64,000 bases of DNA, from positions 293,359-357,358 of the forward strand of contig CBDCVQ010000003.1 of the NCBI GenBank assembly GCA_965223165.1. Direction: 5' to 3'. The position numbers were made by a program, and so were the translations under genes. The notes under the pieces are model-generated. The model ran no database searches. It worked only from the letters and a program-made list of their open reading frames with translations, and was not told the origin of the DNA. Below, in pieces: positions 1 to 9,415 of the stretch; positions within the stretch are counted from its first letter, which is position 1, and every line of letters starts with the position of its first letter. The stretch comes from JABDMH01 sp965223165 (GTDB lineage: Bacteria > Bacteroidota > Bacteroidia > Chitinophagales > Saprospiraceae).

Positions 1-388
1 GCTCGAGCCTGTCCCACATCAAAATCCGCTCGTCCATAAAGAGAAAGGGATGCTTTTGTTCCCCTGCCAGATGATAAATTGCCTTACTATATGCCACCTC
101 CCCATACAGCGGCTTATCGAATTGCACTAGCTCAATATCCGAATCCTGTAGATATGGCTCGAACTGCGCACAATATGCCCTGGGCAGGTAGACTTCAGAC
201 CGAAAATCATGGCGGGCAATCAACAACTGACCGAGTAGAAATCGCATTATTGCTGGTCGATATGAAAGGCCCAATTGATGAGGAAACCTAGGCAGACTCA
301 CAAAATTCATAGACAACCATCTTTCCATTTGCAACGCGGATAACCCACCATTATTATTGAGTGCCCAATGGCCAACATAGAAATTGAT
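1..388 (-). CDS. DUF6734-like protein, partial, start unclear
   Basis: The minus strand is open from base 388 to the left edge of the window (about 129 codons), a length not expected by chance. The translation has HWALNNNGG near its start and, near the window edge, EVAYSKAIYHLAGEQ followed by HPFLFMDE and a Trp. This order recalls the DUF6734 family, glycosyltransferase-like proteins that often sit near GG-leader peptide genes in Bacteroidota; the assignment is by eye and weak. The frame is closed by a TAG at 389-391, and the first ATG codons lie only at 328 and 310, after residues that look like part of the domain. The gene may therefore have lost its true start and be a remnant. It is divergent from the peptide gene at 573. 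Confidence 0.4.
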   Translation of the reverse strand, partial: MNFYVGHWALNNNGGLSALQMERWLSMNFVSLPRFPHQLGLSYRPAIMRFLLGQLLIARHDFRSEVYLPRAYCAQFEPYLQDSDIELVQFDKPLYGEVAYSKAIYHLAGEQKHPFLFMDERILMWDRLE

Positions 389-572
389 CTACCATGGAAT
401 ATAAATGTTAAAATATGTTTGCACCACACTAATGACAAACAGCGCCCGTTTCACTCTGGAAGATAACATTCACCGAAGGCCTTCGAAGTCGACTCACCAC
501 TCGCTCTGATTATTTCTCATATCGTACCGCCCAATTGACTGTATTTTTTTAATCATTTTAAACAGTCATCGT

Positions 573-824
573 ATGAAAACTTCAAAATTTAAGGACTTGA
601 AATTTGAGTCGATCGAATTCCTGTCCCGGGATGCTCAAAAGAGCATCAAAGGAGGTTGCAGCTGCATGTATTACTGCGGCTATGATCCATGTACCAATCC
701 CTGCATAAATTCCTCATCAGGAGTCCTATGTAGCAACGGACCCCACGATCAGTACTACTTTTGTGACGAGGCCACTTGCCAGCAATGGTGTGGCTGGGGA
801 GGAAGCGGCGCGAGCTGTGTTTGA
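573..824 (+). CDS. Cysteine-rich peptide precursor with double-glycine leader
   Basis: An 83-residue precursor. Residues 1-28 form a hydrophilic/amphipathic leader ending in KSIKGG, the double-glycine type processed by C39 peptidase-containing ABC exporters and common in Bacteroidota natural-product precursors. The 55-residue core carries ten cysteines (CSC, YYC, DPC, NPC, VLC, YFC, ATC, QWC, ASC), many Gly/Tyr/Asn residues and ends in Cys-Val, so up to five disulfides are possible. It could be a bacteriocin-like or signalling peptide; no sequence family is recognised for the core. A C39-like/VKOR/thioredoxin-fold protein lies downstream at 2570 and would suit oxidative folding of such a core. 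No full C39 ABC exporter is present in the window. A stem-loop terminator follows the stop codon. Confidence 0.75.
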   Translation: MKTSKFKDLKFESIEFLSRDAQKSIKGGCSCMYYCGYDPCTNPCINSSSGVLCSNGPHDQYYFCDEATCQQWCGWGGSGASCV

Positions 825-839
825 GTCTTCTAAGGCAAG

Positions 840-864
840 AAATCCCGTCTGGCCAACGGGGTTT
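840..864 (+). terminator. Stem-loop terminator after peptide gene
   Basis: A 9-bp stem (AAATCCCGT / ACGGGGTTT, one G-U pair) with a 7-base loop lies 16 bases after the peptide stop. It ends in a short T run, so it probably separates the peptide mRNA from the next gene. Confidence 0.6.
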
Positions 865-912
865 CATAGTTCGAAAAATGGCCTATCTTTGATAGGACCA
901 CCAGACCAAGGA

Positions 913-2490
913 ATGAAGTATCCGCTTGTCTTGCTTACGTTGCTAGGCCGGGCATTGATGGGTCAAGGGCAGAATATTATCCCCAACCCCAGCTTTGAAT
1001 TGCAATTGCCATGTACAGATGTGGATCAGCAAACGGGATTTACGCCTGCTCACTTTAGGCCATGGCAAACGTACGAAGTCGGCCTCGTACACTACCACAA
1101 CGAGTGTCTAAGATACAGCGAGCAACAGGGTTGCACTCATTTTCCAAAAGATGGGAAGGGCTATATCGGTATAGGCTACCGTGCAGATCCGGGCGTCTTG
1201 GCAATCACCTACTTACACACAAAACTGCTTGAGCCGCTACAAGCTGGGAGCACCTATTATTTCGAGTTGTTTTTTGACGATGCGATACCGGGTTCCGTTA
1301 ACACAACCTACCCTCTTGGTGTGCACTTCTCCCGCGATCCGGTAGATGTAAGTGGCCTGGATCGCTTGGACCTGCAACCACAAATCTTCAATGTCCAGCC
1401 GCCCCCATTCCGCCGGTGCACCTGGAATCAACTACGTGGTTGCTTCGTACCGGAAGGGGGTGAAGAATATATTACTATCGGAATGTTCTTTGAGCCGGAC
1501 GTACAACTCTTTGGCCACATGTTTGTGGATGACTTACAGCTCGTCAATCTCACCGATGTGGCGCAGGTGCTGGGGCCCGATGTCAACTTCTGCAATGACG
1601 AGGGGATTGACTTCGAGCTGGATGCAACACATGATGCCGCCACCAAATACACTTGGCAAGATGGCGACACCAACGCCATCTATACGGTACGAGACACCGG
1701 CATGTACTGGGTGCAGCTGCAAAATGAATGCTTTGCCGTGAGTGACACCATTCACATCACGCGCACCCAATTCTCCTCTCAGGAGGAGGCGATACAGTTT
1801 CTTTGTGAAGAGATGCCAAGCGTCACACTTCAGGGCCCTGCGTATGCAGACTACTACAACTGGAGTAATGGATCCGTTGATGAGAGCATCGCCGTCTCTG
1901 ATACAGGACGATACGTGGTACATGCCGGCCTAGGCAATTGCTTGCTTTCGGATACGATCGACGTGCTGCCTGCCAGCAGAGCAGTTGCTGATATCGGAGC
2001 CGATACGGTGATTTGTCGCAGGGCGCAGACCTTAACCCTGGTGGCCAACAATCCGATGAGCAGCATTAGCTGGATCGATGGCTCCAGCAATGATACATTC
2101 CAAATCACAAAGCCGGGACAGTATTGGGTTGCCGTGACCAACCAGTGTGGCACTTCTTATGATAGCATTCGTGTTGATCCGGACGATTGTGAGTGCGCAT
2201 ACTATTTACCCAATGCCTTTAGCCCCAACGGAGATCACATCAACGATCAGTACGAGGTCTACGCCCATTGCAAATTTACTAGCAGCCAATTTGAGGGATT
2301 GCAGGTCTTCGATCGATGGGGTAACCTGGTATTCAGCTCTCACCCAGGAGCAACCTATTGGGATGGCACCATCAAAGGGGAGCAGGCCCCGTCCGGTGTC
2401 TATCTTGTCCGAACACAATGGTCCGAGCAATTGTTTGACGGCAGCGTGGAGAAGGTGCAGAAAGTTAGCGACGTACTGCTGATTCGATAG
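913..2490 (+). CDS. Secreted protein with T9SS type B sorting domain
   Basis: A 525-residue protein. The frame is open upstream to 763, but the ATG at 913 is chosen because it starts a signal peptide (MKYPLVLLTLLGRALMGQG) directly before IIPNPSFELQ. The middle contains two or three Ig/PKD-like repeats with motifs such as YTWQDGDTN, YNWSNGS and YWVAVTNQCG, typical of adhesin-like exported proteins. The C-terminal ~95 residues (YLPNAFSPNGDHINDQ, then VFDRWGNLVF, WDG and PSGVYLV) are the gliding-motility-associated C-terminal domain, the type B signal of the type IX secretion system. The product is expected on the cell surface or released. It lies between the Cys-rich peptide and the VKOR-fusion gene, so it may belong to that locus, but no direct functional link is visible. 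Confidence 0.85.
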   Translation: MKYPLVLLTLLGRALMGQGQNIIPNPSFELQLPCTDVDQQTGFTPAHFRPWQTYEVGLVHYHNECLRYSEQQGCTHFPKDGKGYIGIGYRADPGVLAITYLHTKLLEPLQAGSTYYFELFFDDAIPGSVNTTYPLGVHFSRDPVDVSGLDRLDLQPQIFNVQPPPFRRCTWNQLRGCFVPEGGEEYITIGMFFEPDVQLFGHMFVDDLQLVNLTDVAQVLGPDVNFCNDEGIDFELDATHDAATKYTWQDGDTNAIYTVRDTGMYWVQLQNECFAVSDTIHITRTQFSSQEEAIQFLCEEMPSVTLQGPAYADYYNWSNGSVDESIAVSDTGRYVVHAGLGNCLLSDTIDVLPASRAVADIGADTVICRRAQTLTLVANNPMSSISWIDGSSNDTFQITKPGQYWVAVTNQCGTSYDSIRVDPDDCECAYYLPNAFSPNGDHINDQYEVYAHCKFTSSQFEGLQVFDRWGNLVFSSHPGATYWDGTIKGEQAPSGVYLVRTQWSEQLFDGSVEKVQKVSDVLLIR

Positions 2491-2569
2491 GCCCGCATCA
2501 CATTGCCACCTACGCTTCCACTATTTTTTCCCATACGGACGCAGTAAGCAAGCCGAAAATCATCCATTT

Positions 2570-4156
2570 ATGAGAGATTCGTATGTAGATAACCCCATCA
2601 AATTGACACAAAGACTAGTACAGTTGTTAAATATTCCAGTCACCAAGAGGAGTATTCGTGCTGCCTTTGTCTCGCATCCGGACTATCCCAGTCTCCTGAG
2701 CATCACCGATACCTTTGATCAGTGGGACATTGACAGTCGGGCCGTAGCAATAGGTCACGATCAACTGCGGCATGTTGCACTACCAGCTATATTTCATTTT
2801 AAAGAAAACCAAGAAGACTATTTTGTGCTTGCCGAGTCTATGAATGACGAGCACATCCAAATCTACGATACAGACAAAGGTAAATTGACGTTACTGAAGG
2901 CAGATTTTCTCAGATTGTGGGACGGCATATCTATCCTATTGGACATCGATCGGTCTGCCGGCGAAGAAAACTATCGCCAGCATAGGAGAGCGGAAATACT
3001 GCATAATTTACGAATCCCTCTCTTGATATCGGGATTCCTAGCCTTCTGGCTCATAGGTTTATTCCATATCGATGGGGTCACAGGTCTGATCGTGTACGGA
3101 CTATTGCTGCTGGGATTAGGATCCTCCGTATTGATCGTCCTAAAGGAATTCGAGATTGCACCCAAGTGGACAGACAATCTGTGCAAAATGGGCAATGAAG
3201 GTGACTGCGATTCTGTTATTGCATCGTCGTCTTCCAAGCTGTTTGGCTGGCTTGGGCTCTCCGACATGTCGCTTGTTTTCTTTGCCTCGATCACCAGTAC
3301 ATGCGTCCTGGGTCTACTAACCGATGTATCTACACAGTCCGAATTAGCTCTCCTGTTTTTATTCAGCATTCCCATGGTGGTATACTCCCTATTCACTCAA
3401 TATTATGTGGTGAAGTCGTGGTGTCTATTGTGCAACGTTGTGGTTGGTGCCATTGTCATGCTGAATGTGGTGCACTATCCGACCCTGGCACAAATCTCGC
3501 TGACAGGCACTGCGCTCAGCTTTCTGACAATCGGTTTTGTTGTAAGTGGCCTGGGTTGGATGTCGATCAAATCTCTTTTTATTTCCGATGAGAAGATACT
3601 CTACTTGGAATCACAGCTGAATAGAATAAAATTGGATCCCGATCTTTGGCAATTAAAGTGGAATCGGCAACCCACAGTTTTAAATTGGATACCAAACAAG
3701 GGAGATGTGATCTATGGAGATATAACATCCAAGCATAAATTGATTGTAGTGAGCGACCCCTATTGTGGGCCGTGCTCGGATGCACATCCTAAATTGGCAG
3801 CCCTAATCGATAAATCTGCGGATCTGTGTGTGATTGTGAGATTGAGGGGAGATCCGGACAAGTCTGGCACTCGTAAAAACCTGATCATTTCGACGATTTC
3901 CTCCATGGCTGATATGAGTCTAAAACGGCAGGCGCTGGATGACTGGTATCTTTGGAAGGATCCGGATCGGTGGCGTCAAAAATACTCGCATGAATCCATG
4001 CCCATCGATCATACCGTCGCAGAAGCCAATCACAGCTGGTTAAGCATGAATCAGATCTCAGGTACGCCTACATACATTCTAAATGGCAAGATTTTGAGCC
4101 ACGATTATGCGGTAGACGACATTCGCTACTTCTTGAAATTGGTGGTGGATGGCTAG
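2570..4156 (+). CDS. C39-like / VKOR / DsbA-like thioredoxin fusion
   Basis: A 528-residue membrane protein in three parts. Residues 1-135 resemble a C39 peptidase domain, but the catalytic Cys motif near the N-terminus is absent (PVTKRSIRAAF), so it probably binds a GG leader without cutting. Residues ~145-345 are a multi-helix VKOR domain with paired cysteines C205/C213 and the CLLC redox motif at 285-288. Residues ~360-528 are a thioredoxin fold with C399-G-P-C402 and a cis-Pro loop (SGTPTY). VKOR-thioredoxin fusions transfer electrons from new disulfides to quinones. The nearby ten-cysteine GG peptide is the natural candidate substrate (inference). Its last 8 bases overlap the next gene, so the two are cotranscribed. 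Confidence 0.8.
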   Translation: MRDSYVDNPIKLTQRLVQLLNIPVTKRSIRAAFVSHPDYPSLLSITDTFDQWDIDSRAVAIGHDQLRHVALPAIFHFKENQEDYFVLAESMNDEHIQIYDTDKGKLTLLKADFLRLWDGISILLDIDRSAGEENYRQHRRAEILHNLRIPLLISGFLAFWLIGLFHIDGVTGLIVYGLLLLGLGSSVLIVLKEFEIAPKWTDNLCKMGNEGDCDSVIASSSSKLFGWLGLSDMSLVFFASITSTCVLGLLTDVSTQSELALLFLFSIPMVVYSLFTQYYVVKSWCLLCNVVVGAIVMLNVVHYPTLAQISLTGTALSFLTIGFVVSGLGWMSIKSLFISDEKILYLESQLNRIKLDPDLWQLKWNRQPTVLNWIPNKGDVIYGDITSKHKLIVVSDPYCGPCSDAHPKLAALIDKSADLCVIVRLRGDPDKSGTRKNLIISTISSMADMSLKRQALDDWYLWKDPDRWRQKYSHESMPIDHTVAEANHSWLSMNQISGTPTYILNGKILSHDYAVDDIRYFLKLVVDG

Positions 4157-4835
4157 GCGGCAGCAGCATCGGGGAGGGACTGACATTTTCGGCCCGGCGC
4201 CTCACCTGGTAAAGCATGCAGGACCCTATACCCTTGCGTCATGTGTATTAATGGTCTTAAGTCTAGCTGCCGCAGTCAAATATCCAGATGTGGCGATGTA
4301 CCCCTGCACTATCAGCGTTCTCGATGCCCTACCCCGATTTGAAGTGCAGCAGGTTAACCGCCAACTGGTAGTTTCTCTCCATACGAGAGTCGAGCCAGGC
4401 AGTGGACTCGGTGAGGTTTTTCGGAGTGCGGATGCGATCGCTTACCAGGTAGCCAATGAACCTATCGTATTTGTCGCGTCGAACCTGCTGCCCATTGCCA
4501 ATTGGCGTGATCAGAATTTTGAAATAGTGCCAGAAGGTCATAGGCCTGGTACTACAGCTATCTCATGCCATCCCATCCGAGCCCGACGTGACACATCTGG
4601 TCAATACGAATTGAGGCTACTCCCTCAGAATCTTGTGCTGCACTCGGTAGAGGACAGAGCACAGTTCATGCGGCAGAGCTACCAGGTAAGGATTACCGGT
4701 CCCCCAAAGTCGATCTTCTCGAGGCTTGTCCCTCCATTGGCGGCTAAATGGACAAAACTGCGCCGCTTCTTCCACCATACGGACAAAGAAGCAGCACTGA
4801 ATCTGGATCAGTGGACAGATCACCATCCGATGTGA
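4149..4835 (+). CDS. Single-pass membrane protein of the peptide locus
   Basis: A 228-residue protein whose start overlaps the end of the C39-like/VKOR gene by 8 bases, implying translational coupling. It has a short basic N-terminus, one transmembrane segment at about residues 27-45 and a mostly beta-rich extracytoplasmic region. The topology resembles a membrane-fusion (HlyD-like) protein that accompanies peptide exporters, but the lipoyl/coiled-coil core is not recognisable and the protein is about half the usual size. No family is recognised with confidence; a role in export or maturation of the Cys-rich peptide is inferred from position only. Confidence 0.6.
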   Translation: MARRQQHRGGTDIFGPAPHLVKHAGPYTLASCVLMVLSLAAAVKYPDVAMYPCTISVLDALPRFEVQQVNRQLVVSLHTRVEPGSGLGEVFRSADAIAYQVANEPIVFVASNLLPIANWRDQNFEIVPEGHRPGTTAISCHPIRARRDTSGQYELRLLPQNLVLHSVEDRAQFMRQSYQVRITGPPKSIFSRLVPPLAAKWTKLRRFFHHTDKEAALNLDQWTDHHPM

Positions 4836-4864
4836 GCGATACCGTGCAGCCTGCGTAGAATATA

Positions 4865-4885
4865 AGCCTGTTGACTGAGCAGGCT
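4865..4885 (+). terminator. Stem-loop after peptide locus
   Basis: A perfect 6-bp stem (AGCCTG / CAGGCT) with a 9-base loop lies 29 bases after the last gene of the locus. There is no clear T run, so it is a weak candidate terminator. Confidence 0.35.
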
Positions 4886-4909
4886 GACCCTACTAGACTA
4901 CTCGTCCTT

Positions 4910-7735
4910 TCATGGGAGGGGCGGCATCCCTTGGCAATGCGCTTTCTTGCTCGGATGCGGAAAGTGGAATTGTCGAAGTTGTTGAATTGTTGACGGTGGA
5001 CCTGAAACCGAAGCAAGATCCCATCCTGATCATCCTGCTTATCCTGATGCTGACAAAGAAGGCCGGAGGATGGGGATTCTCCTGTGGCCTACAGGGGGGC
5101 GCCGTCCCTTCTGTATGCGCTCTTGCTCGGATGCGGGAGGTCGAATTGTCAAAGTTGTTGAATTGTGGAGGGTGGACCTGAAACCGAATCAAGGTCCCAT
5201 CCTGATCATCCTGCTAATCCTGATGCTGACAAAAGAAGGCCGGAGGATGTGGATTCTCCTTTGCCCTTCACGGGGGGCGGCATCCCTTCTATATGCCCTC
5301 TCTTGCTCGGATGCGGAAAGTGGAATTGTCCAAGTTGTTGAATTGTGGAGGGTGGACCTGAAACCGAATCAAGATCCCATCCTGATCATCTTGCTAATCC
5401 TGATGCTGACAAAAGAATGCCGGAGGATGTGGATTCTCCTGTGGCCTACACAGGGGCGCCATCCCTTAATCTATGCGCTCTCTTGCTCGGATGTGGAAAG
5501 TGGAATTGTCCAAGTTGTTGAATTGCGGAGAGTGGCCCTGAAACCGAATCAAGGTCCCATCCTGATCATCCTACTAATCCTGATGCTGACAAAGAAGGCC
5601 GGAGGATGGGGATTCTCCTGTGGCCTACAGGGGGGCGCCGTCCCTTCTGTATGCCCTCTCTTGCTCGGATGCGGAAAGTGGAATTGTCCAAGTTGTTGAA
5701 TTGTGGAGGGTGGACCTGAAACCGAAGCAAGATCCCATCCTGATCATCCTGATCATCCTGATGCTGACAAAGAAGGCCGGAGGATGTGGATTCTCCTGTG
5801 GCCTACAGGGGGGCGCCGTCCCTTCTATATGCCCTCTCTTGCTCGGATGCGGAAAGTGGAATTGTCCAAGTTGTTGAATTGTGGAGGGTGGACCTGAAAC
5901 CGAAGCAAGATCCCATCCTGATCATCCTGATCATCCTGATGCTGACAAAGAAGGCCGGAGGATGTGGATTCTCCTGTGGCCTACAGGGGGGCGCCGTCCC
6001 TTCTATATGCCCTCTCTTGCTCGGATGCGGAAAGTGGAATTGTCCAAGTTGTTGAATTGTGGAGGGTGGACCTGAAACCGAATCAAGGTCCCATCCTGAT
6101 CATCCTGCTTATCCTGATGCTGACAAAGAAGGCCGGAGAATGTGGATTCTCCTGTGGGCTACGGGGGGCGGCATCCCTTCTCTATGCGCTCTCTTGCTCG
6201 GATGCGGAAAGTGGAATTGTCGAAGTTGTTGAATTGTTGAGGGTCGACCTGAAACCGAATCAAGATCCCATCCTGATCATCCTGATGCTGACAAAGAAGG
6301 CCGGAGGATGTGGATTCTCCTGTGGCCTACAGGGGGGCGCCATCCCTTAATCTATGCGCTCTCTTGCTCGGATGCGGAAAGTGGAATTGTCGAAGTTGTT
6401 GAATTGTGGAGGGTGGACCTGAAACCGAAGCAAGATCCCATCCCGATCATCCTGCTTATCCTGATGCGGACAAAGAATGCCGGAGAATGTGGATTCTCCT
6501 GTGGCTCACAGGGGGGCGGCATCCCTTATCTATGCGCATTTCCTGCTCGGATGCGGAAAGTGGAATTGTCCAAGTTGTTGAATTGTGGAGGGTGGACCTG
6601 ACCGAATCAAGGTCCCATCCTGATCATCCTGCTTATCCTGATGCGGACAAAGAATGCCGGAGAATGTGGATTCTCCTGTGGCTCACAGGGGGGCGGCATC
6701 CCTTATCTATGCGCTTTCCTGCTCGGATGCGGAAAGTGGAATTGTCGAAGTTGTTGAATTGTTGAGGGTGGACCTGAAACCGAAGCAAGATCCCATCCCG
6801 ATCATCCTGCTAATCCTGATGCTGACAAAAGAAGGCCGGAAGATGTGGATTCTCCTGTGGCTTACAGGGGGGGCATCCCTTCTGCATGCGCTTTCCTGCT
6901 CGGATGCGGAAAGTGGAATTGTCCAAGTTCTTGAATCGTGGAGGGTGGACCTGAAACTGAATCAAGGTCCCATCCCGATCATCCTGCTTATCCTGAGCAT
7001 CCTGATGCTGACAAAGAAGGCCGGAGGATGTGGATTCTCCTGTGGGCTCACAGGGGGCGGCATCCCTTCTGTATGCGCTCTCTTGCTCGGATGCGGAAAG
7101 TGGAATTGTCCAAGGTTGTTGAATTGTGGAGGGTGGACCTGAAACCGAATCAAGATCCCATCCCGATCATCCTGCTAATCCTGATGCTGACAAAAGAAGG
7201 CCGGAGGATGGGGATTCTCCTGTGGGCTACAGGGGGCGGCATCCCTTCTCTATGCGCTCTCTTGCTCGGATGCGGAAAGTGGAATTGTCCAAGTTGTTGA
7301 ATTGTGGAGGGTGGACCTGAAACCGAAGTAAGGTCCCATCCTGATCATCCTGCTTATCCTGATGCGGACAAAGAAGGCCGGAGAATGTGGATTCTCCTGT
7401 GGCTCACAGGGGGGCGGCATCCCTTATCTATGCGCTTTCCTGCTCGGATGCGGAAAGTGGAATTGTCGAAGTTGTTGAATTGTGGAGGGTGGACCTGAAA
7501 CCGAAGCAAGATCCCATCCCGATCATCCTGCTAATCCTGATGCTGACAAAAGAAGGCCGGAAGATGTGGATTCTCCTGTGGCTTACAGGGGGGGCATCCC
7601 TTCTGTTGCGCTTTCCTGCTCGGATGCGGAAAGTGGAATTGTCCAAGTTCTTGAATCGTGGAGGGTGCACCTGAAACCGAATCAAGATCCCATCCCGATC
7701 ATCCTGCTAATCCTGAGAATCCTGATTCTGACAAA
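4910..7735. repeat. Tandem repeat, 16 units of about 178 bp
   Basis: A direct tandem array of 16 degenerate units. The marker TCGGATGCGG (or a one-base variant) recurs at 4951, 5127, 5307, 5487, 5665, 5843, 6021, 6198, 6368, 6547, 6723, 6900, 7087, 7266, 7444 and 7620, so spacing is 170-187 with 178 most common. Each unit holds an AAGTTGTTGAATTGTGGAGG-like stretch, a purine/pyrimidine-skewed section built on ATCCTG hexamers whose number varies between units, and a GGAGAATGTGGATTCTCC-type hairpin that is perfect in several units. The usual spacing is not a multiple of three and frames change between units, so long open frames here are probably not genes. The last unit fades out into unrelated sequence near 7735. 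Confidence 0.9.
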
Positions 7736-7886
7736 GAAGACCGAAGCCCACGGTCCCTGCGTCCTGTGGAACGCCGGGATGGACAGGGCGGTAGGATGAC
7801 ATGGGTCGGAGGTTGTTGAATTGTTGAGGGGACCATCCTCTTTCGATGCCAGAACGTGAGAGCAGAACCTCCCCACGGAGCCTGGG

Positions 7887-8780
7887 CTATCGAGGTACCC
7901 AGCAGCCGATGGAGGAGCGGGCTATCCGAGGGAAGCGGCCCAGGCTGAGGATGGCTCCCAGCGAAAGGGTCTGGTACCAATCGTTACGGTCGGGTCGGCC
8001 ACGGGGCTGGCCGCTGACGGGCGGGGAAAGGCCCGACGAGCGCGCGGGGTCTTGGCGAGAGGCCAGCGCTGCGGCCTGTGGTCCCCGGTGCTGAAGGAGC
8101 AACTCGGGATCGGCGTAGGTGCCGCTGACATCGTCGAGATAGTCGGTGAAGGTCAGGCGGAGGTTAAACTCGATGCGTAGGTCCACCTGCGGAAGGATCT
8201 TGGCCTGGATACCTGCGCCGACAGGCACAGCGACTTCGTGCAACGAGTACATGGGCTTGTCCGGGTATTCGGACAGGCCCTGGCCCTCGGTACCGAGGGG
8301 CCGCAGTGCAACCCACTGCCCCCGGTACTGAGCCTTGGGATTAAAGTGTATATGTGCGACGCCTCCATTGATAAAGGGGCGGACCGGTACCCGGTCGAGT
8401 AGACGCAGGAATCCAAATGGCGCCATCTCCACCGCCAGGCCCACCTCCCAAATCATCGAGCGAAAGTGCAAGTTGCGTTGACGCTGCGCCTCGTGTATGG
8501 ACCGCGCATCGTCGCCGGATAAACTTCCGGCCATGCCCCGTATCAAAATAGACAGGGCGGGGTGCAAGCGATAGCCCACCGTGGCTTGAATCGCCAGGCT
8601 GCCTCGACTCGCACTGAGTAAGTTTCTTCGTGGTGCCAGGTCACCCATATACTGGGCACTGCCTAGGCTCAATCCCAGGAGGAATGGATTCGGAGGGGTA
8701 GGCTCTTGAGCCCGCATTCCAAGAGCCATACCCCACACGAATACCAATAGAATTACACCACTTCTAATTATTCTTTTCAT
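7887..8780 (-). CDS. DUF6089-like outer-membrane beta-barrel protein
   Basis: A 297-residue protein with a signal peptide when started at the ATG ending at 8780 (MKRIIRSGVILLVFVWGMAL...RAQ). The mature part alternates hydrophobic and polar residues as in small outer-membrane barrels. It carries blocks typical of the Bacteroidota DUF6089 family: LGSAQYMGDL near the N-terminus, RPFINGGVAHIHFNPKAQY in the middle, then FTDYLDDVSGTYADPELL and a RGRPDRNDWYQ segment near the C-terminus. Such proteins are predicted OmpA/OmpW-like barrels of unknown role. It stands alone; the region just downstream of its stop joins the end of the tandem repeat. Confidence 0.75.
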   Translation of the reverse strand: MKRIIRSGVILLVFVWGMALGMRAQEPTPPNPFLLGLSLGSAQYMGDLAPRRNLLSASRGSLAIQATVGYRLHPALSILIRGMAGSLSGDDARSIHEAQRQRNLHFRSMIWEVGLAVEMAPFGFLRLLDRVPVRPFINGGVAHIHFNPKAQYRGQWVALRPLGTEGQGLSEYPDKPMYSLHEVAVPVGAGIQAKILPQVDLRIEFNLRLTFTDYLDDVSGTYADPELLLQHRGPQAAALASRQDPARSSGLSPPVSGQPRGRPDRNDWYQTLSLGAILSLGRFPRIARSSIGCWVPR

Positions 8781-9415
8781 GCACCAAACGGCCTTTCTGA
8801 TCGCGCCTGAAGGAGAAAATCCTCGATGAGGCACGACGTATCTTACGGATCGGTCGATGGTGCATGGCTGTGCTTTTAGATGGAGAGGAGGAGGGTGATA
8901 GCGCCCGCCTGGTGGGTCGGCATCTTTGGGCGCTATCCCTGTAGGAATCTGATGTCAAATGTATGCCGTGAATCTGCTACGTCCTGTAGTATTTTCATGC
9001 ATCCTTTTGTGGATGAAATTGGGTCCCCATTTTAAAGATCGAGCCATTGGATGACGAATTTGAGGCGTGGATTTGGCATGTAACCACTATCCAGACCATA
9101 GCGTTTTCGGGAGAAAAGCCACCTGGGTCGCCCGGTTTTCCTTTTGTCATCAAGTAGATGCCTATGTCTGCGTACCCACAACTATGGGACGTAAGATTTG
9201 CTAGGCACACGGTCTCTTTCGCTTTGAATCCCTTTGGGCATGATCCGGGTTAATCCACGTGGCACCGCAGGTCATATGCCGACAGATGGCACACTCGCTA
9301 TTTAAAGAAAACAAGCGATTGGGAACATTTCTCTCTATGCGGAGGGCATCGGCTAAAGCCAGTCCATGGATTCACGGAATTTCTGTCTCCCCAGGGTTAG
9401 CTTGTTCACTTTTGG
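8781..9415. other. Gene-free interval
   Basis: About 635 bases between two convergent-to-codirectional minus-strand genes. Short open frames on both strands have no family features or signal sequences. I see no RNA gene, repeat or attC-like site. Confidence 0.5.

Noticed and set aside
4912..7799. Many overlapping open frames of 64-209 codons in the tandem repeat
   Set aside because: The unit length is mostly 178 bp, not a multiple of three, frames shift between units, and the peptides are low-complexity repeats of the same DNA in different frames.
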